Below, piece after piece: positions 16,203 through 17,970 of a DNA stretch of 17,970 bases (position 1 is the stretch's first letter; every line of letters begins with the position of its first letter). Made by a program: the position numbers and the translations under genes. The notes below the pieces were generated by a model that was not told where the DNA came from, searched no databases, and was given only the letters and a program-made list of their open reading frames with translations. The DNA comes from CAJQQY01 sp045104975 (lineage in GTDB: Bacteria > Bacteroidota > Bacteroidia > Chitinophagales > Saprospiraceae), in the NCBI GenBank assembly GCA_045104975.1, contig JBGCCY010000071.1:1-17970 (forward strand), in the 5' to 3' direction.

Positions 16203-16540
16203 TAAATAGTGTATATACGTCTTTTAATTATTTAGAAAAAATCAAAAAAGATTTTCTCTTGTAAATACAGAATTCCTTCTCTTCTCCAAGTCTTACCTTG
16301 GGAGCATTATTTCTCTTACCCGCCTTATCTTTCAAGCACGGAAATAATACTTCCAGCTCTACAAATTTTTATTTGACTGTGTCAAAAATAAGAAATGGGC
16401 CATGGGATAATGCAAGTTAAAAAACTCCATCCCATGACCCTGAATCATCATATTTTCGGTTCAGGCAGATTATTTGAAACTACCCTGACCTATGCCAGAT
16501 TAATTAATTGAAAAAAGCCATAAGGCTATTTTATTTCAAA
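16203..16540 (+). ncRNA. Candidate structured RNA of unknown family
   Basis: There is no long ORF on the + strand. After the consensus promoter come consecutive hairpins: 16284-16290/16297-16304 (seven pairs, one bulged G); 16306-16313/16341-16348 (eight perfect pairs); 16366-16377/16381-16394 (TTTGAC-tgt-GTCAAA extended past a 2-nt bulge); 16397-16408/16429-16440 (eleven of twelve pairs, gggccatgggat); and 16441-16446/16458-16463 (six pairs, one G-U). A terminator-like hairpin ends the stretch at 16511-16536. The hairpins are more GC-rich than the surroundings. I see no tmRNA, RNase P, SRP or T-box signature. The RNA converges on the small basic protein gene and diverges from rng. Both ends are approximate. 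Confidence 0.5.
16511..16536. terminator. Bidirectional terminator-like hairpin
   Basis: agcc (16516-16519) and ggct (16524-16527) around ataa, flanked by A-runs on the left and T-runs on the right. On the minus strand it follows the stop of the 31-residue gene by 5 bases and ends in TTTTT; on the + strand it would end the candidate RNA. The GC stem is only four pairs. Confidence 0.55.
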
Positions 16541-16636
16541 TTATCTGTTCTTTTTCTTATGACGATTTTTACGTAATCTTTTTTTACGTTTGTGTGTCGC
16601 AATCTTATGACGTTTACGTTTTTTTCCGCAAGGCAT
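16541..16636 (-). CDS. 31-residue basic ribosomal-type protein (COX24-like)
   Basis: Translates as MPCGKKRKRHKIATHKRKKR followed by LRKNRHKKKNR, then TAA: 19 of 31 residues are Lys, Arg or His. The core K(R/K)RLRKxRHK resembles the AURKAIP1/COX24 domain found in mitochondrial small-subunit protein mS38 and in the tiny bacterial protein bS22. I recall near-identical short proteins across Bacteroidota. It probably binds rRNA in the ribosome, but this is family inference. The gene lies 66 bases after the TPR gene on the same strand and has its own terminator-like hairpin just downstream. It is easily missed because of its length; its composition and conserved look argue that it is real. Confidence 0.85.
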   Translation of the reverse strand: MPCGKKRKRHKIATHKRKKRLRKNRHKKKNR

Positions 16637-16675
16637 ACTAGTATTTTTTTATAATTATAAAATTAAATTTCTCAC

Positions 16676-16693
16676 GTTCCGAACACTCGGAAC
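16676..16693 (-). terminator. Hairpin after the TPR gene
   Basis: Perfect seven-pair stem gttccga/tcggaac with loop acac, ten bases past the stop at 16703. The minus-strand sequence that follows is AT-rich but has no clean T-run, so this may be a weak terminator or attenuator before the 31-residue gene. Confidence 0.45.
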
Positions 16694-16702
16694 AAGTATT
16701 TT

Positions 16703-17503
16703 CTATCGTTGTGCTTCCGCCAACGATTGACAAATATTTTGATAGGTAGTTGCTTTTTCAGTTAATCCAAGTCCTTCATAGGCTTGAGCTAAGAGACAAT
16801 TTACCTTGATATTTTCTGGTTCAATTTGAAGTGCTTTCTCCAAACGAGCTGCTGCTTTCTCAAATTGTCCTGTTTGAATTCCTAATCTTCCTAAGGTAGA
16901 AAGGGTAGGAACATTTTCAGGATGCTTTTTGTTTAAATCAATCAACATTAAAATCCCTTTCATCGGATTATCTTGAGGTGGACGTTCCGCATAGCAAACT
17001 GCTAAGTTTACTCTATGAGTGACATCACTTGGATCTAAAGAAATCGCATTTTCAAAAGCCTGAACTGCTCGACTTGCACAAAATTCAATTACTTTTTCCT
17101 CTTTTTCAAAATTCATCCCTCGATTATACGTTGCACCCGCAATAGACCATGCTTCGGCTGTAGCTTCTTGATCAGCTACTAATTGAGCATAATACCCTGC
17201 GATGGCAAACCGATTAATTTTGTACCATGCACTTGAAAGAACTTTGTAGGCTTCCGTTTTGTCTAAATCGTTTTTGGCTTCTGATAGTTTTGCTTCGGCT
17301 AATAATACTTCACTAGCGTCTTCAGGTTTAAGATTGTTTTTTGCAGACAACAATAGTGAATTAATACTAGTTGATTCTGCATTCTCAATCCGATCTTTAT
17401 TTATTTCTTTTTGCGCTTTTGGTTTTGTATCAAATCCAAAATAAAGTAATAAGAATAAAGCTGCCGCAAAAGATAAAACTGCTAGTTGAGTTTTTGACAT
17501 CAT
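16703..17503 (-). CDS. TPR protein with N-terminal membrane anchor
   Basis: 266-residue protein with one hydrophobic segment at about residues 7-24 (AVLSFAAALFLLLYFGF) close to the N-terminus, so a signal anchor with the rest outside the cytoplasm is likely. Residues about 100-260 hold tetratricopeptide repeats, clearest in AVQAFENAISLDPSD, EKAAARLEKALQIEPEN and CLLAQAYEGLGLTEKA. These repeats usually mediate protein-protein contact; no catalytic motif is seen. The start is ATGATG, so 17503 or 17500. It follows the HU-type gene by only 10 bases, implying co-transcription. The partner and specific role are unknown. Confidence 0.88.
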   Translation of the reverse strand: MMSKTQLAVLSFAAALFLLLYFGFDTKPKAQKEINKDRIENAESTSINSLLLSAKNNLKPEDASEVLLAEAKLSEAKNDLDKTEAYKVLSSAWYKINRFAIAGYYAQLVADQEATAEAWSIAGATYNRGMNFEKEEKVIEFCASRAVQAFENAISLDPSDVTHRVNLAVCYAERPPQDNPMKGILMLIDLNKKHPENVPTLSTLGRLGIQTGQFEKAAARLEKALQIEPENIKVNCLLAQAYEGLGLTEKATTYQNICQSLAEAQR

Positions 17504-17513
17504 TTAGAAAATT

Positions 17514-17828
17514 TTAAACATTTCTACTTTCATCGCTTGGAAGTTGAGACACATTGCCTTTCACTTCTTCTACAAATGTTTTTGCAGGTTTGAATGAAGG
17601 AACAAAATGTTCAGGAATTTCAATTGCGATATTTTTCTTAATGTGTCTTCCTATCTTCCTCTTTCTCTTTTTGATCACAAAACTTCCGAAGCCTCGAATG
17701 TAGACATTTTCACCTTCAGCCAATGAGCTTTTTACTTCCTTAAAAAGAGTTTCCAAAGTAACTAATACGTCAACTTTAGGGACACCCGTTTTTTCCGATA
17801 TTGCTGTTACTAAATCAGCTTTTCTCAT
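17514..17828 (-). CDS. HU/IHF-family DNA-binding protein
   Basis: Small nucleoid-associated protein that bends DNA as a dimer. 104 residues: helical dimerisation part MRKADLVTAISEKTG to about 40, the family strand motif YIRGFGSF at about 43-50, the basic beta-arm KKRKRKIGRHIKKN at about 53-66, and the arm tip and return PEHFVPSFKPAKTF at about 72-85. A polar C-terminal tail of about 14 residues (GNVSQLPSDESRNV) exceeds the usual 90-95. The arm sequence looks closer to Bacteroidota IHF-beta-like proteins than to E. coli HU. It heads a probable operon with the TPR gene. In this phylum mutY is often near such a gene, but it would be outside the window. Confidence 0.96.
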   Translation of the reverse strand: MRKADLVTAISEKTGVPKVDVLVTLETLFKEVKSSLAEGENVYIRGFGSFVIKKRKRKIGRHIKKNIAIEIPEHFVPSFKPAKTFVEEVKGNVSQLPSDESRNV

Positions 17829-17887
17829 CGTTTATCTTATTGATTTATAATTAATTATGATTTTTTTTCATTTAGATTAAAGCGTCG

Positions 17888-17918
17888 CAAATTTCGTCTT
17901 TTTATTTTTCAATTGAAA
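17888..17918 (-). promoter_or_regulatory. Candidate promoter of the HU-TPR operon
   Basis: On the minus strand TTTC (17918-17915) is followed after exactly 19 bases by GAAATTTG (17895-17888): one mismatch from consensus in each box. A leader of about 50 nt would result. It overlaps an AT-rich dyad (17897-17927) centred on CAATTG. Confidence 0.45.
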
Positions 17919-17970
17919 ATAAAAAGATGTTTTATTTTCATCTTTTCTTTCATAAGTGGCTTTTTTTCAA

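Noticed and set aside
16203..16540. tmRNA, RNase P RNA or tRNA in the candidate RNA region
   Set aside because: No T-loop GGTTCGA arm, no CCA end and no RNase P core signature such as GAGGAAAGTCC could be found by eye.

Overview
The window is AT-rich chromosomal DNA from a member of the Bacteroidota, most likely of the Saprospiraceae type. The pointers are a secreted protein with a type IX secretion (T9SS) C-terminal tail, promoters of the Bacteroidota form TTTG-N19-TAnnTTTG, near absence of Shine-Dalgarno sequences, an IF-2 with a long Lys/Pro/Gly-rich N-terminus, and a 31-residue basic ribosomal-type protein (sequence starting MPCGKKRKRHK) that I recall from this phylum. It is mostly a housekeeping region. 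I see no insertion sequence, prophage, CRISPR array, tRNA or rRNA.

Layout. Positions 50-4367 (+): infB (translation initiation factor 2), then an O-antigen-ligase/polymerase-like membrane protein. Positions 4364-5779 (-): a helical protein of unknown function whose stop codon overlaps the stop of the preceding gene. Positions 5961-8990 (+): a secreted T9SS substrate with an apparent seven-bladed propeller. Positions 8991-9590: a 600-base gene-free stretch with degenerate short repeats inside an 11-base inverted repeat. Positions 9591-13895 (all -): a LolD/YbbA-type ABC ATPase, asnS, a DCC-family thiol-redox protein and radA. Positions 13896-14451: gene-free, with a possible + strand small RNA. 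Positions 14452-16008 (-): rng (RNase G/E), with a GTG start and a hairpin-rich leader. Positions 16009-16540: gene-free, with the best candidate for something undescribed. Positions 16541-17828 (-): the 31-residue basic protein, a TPR membrane-anchored protein and an HU/IHF-type DNA-binding protein.

Functional themes are translation (IF-2, AsnRS, the small basic protein), RNA turnover (RNase G/E), DNA repair and nucleoid structure (RadA, HU-like) and the cell envelope (ligase-like protein, ABC ATPase, T9SS substrate). HU and the TPR gene are probably one operon (10-base gap), as are radA and the DCC gene (33-base gap).

The strongest novel signal is at 16165-16540. A + strand promoter matches TTTG-N19-TAnnTTTG exactly and is followed by at least five consecutive hairpins and a terminator-like hairpin, with no long ORF. 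This predicts a structured RNA of about 330 nt that I cannot assign to a family. Second is a Tyr in place of the almost invariant Asn of the IF-2 G4 (NKxD) motif. Other leads are a weaker sRNA candidate at about 14060-14360, tandem hairpins in the rng leader, a near-perfect 26-base palindrome before the ABC ATPase gene, and the repeat cluster at 9045-9455. All structural claims are from reading by eye; no folding, alignment or database search was run.
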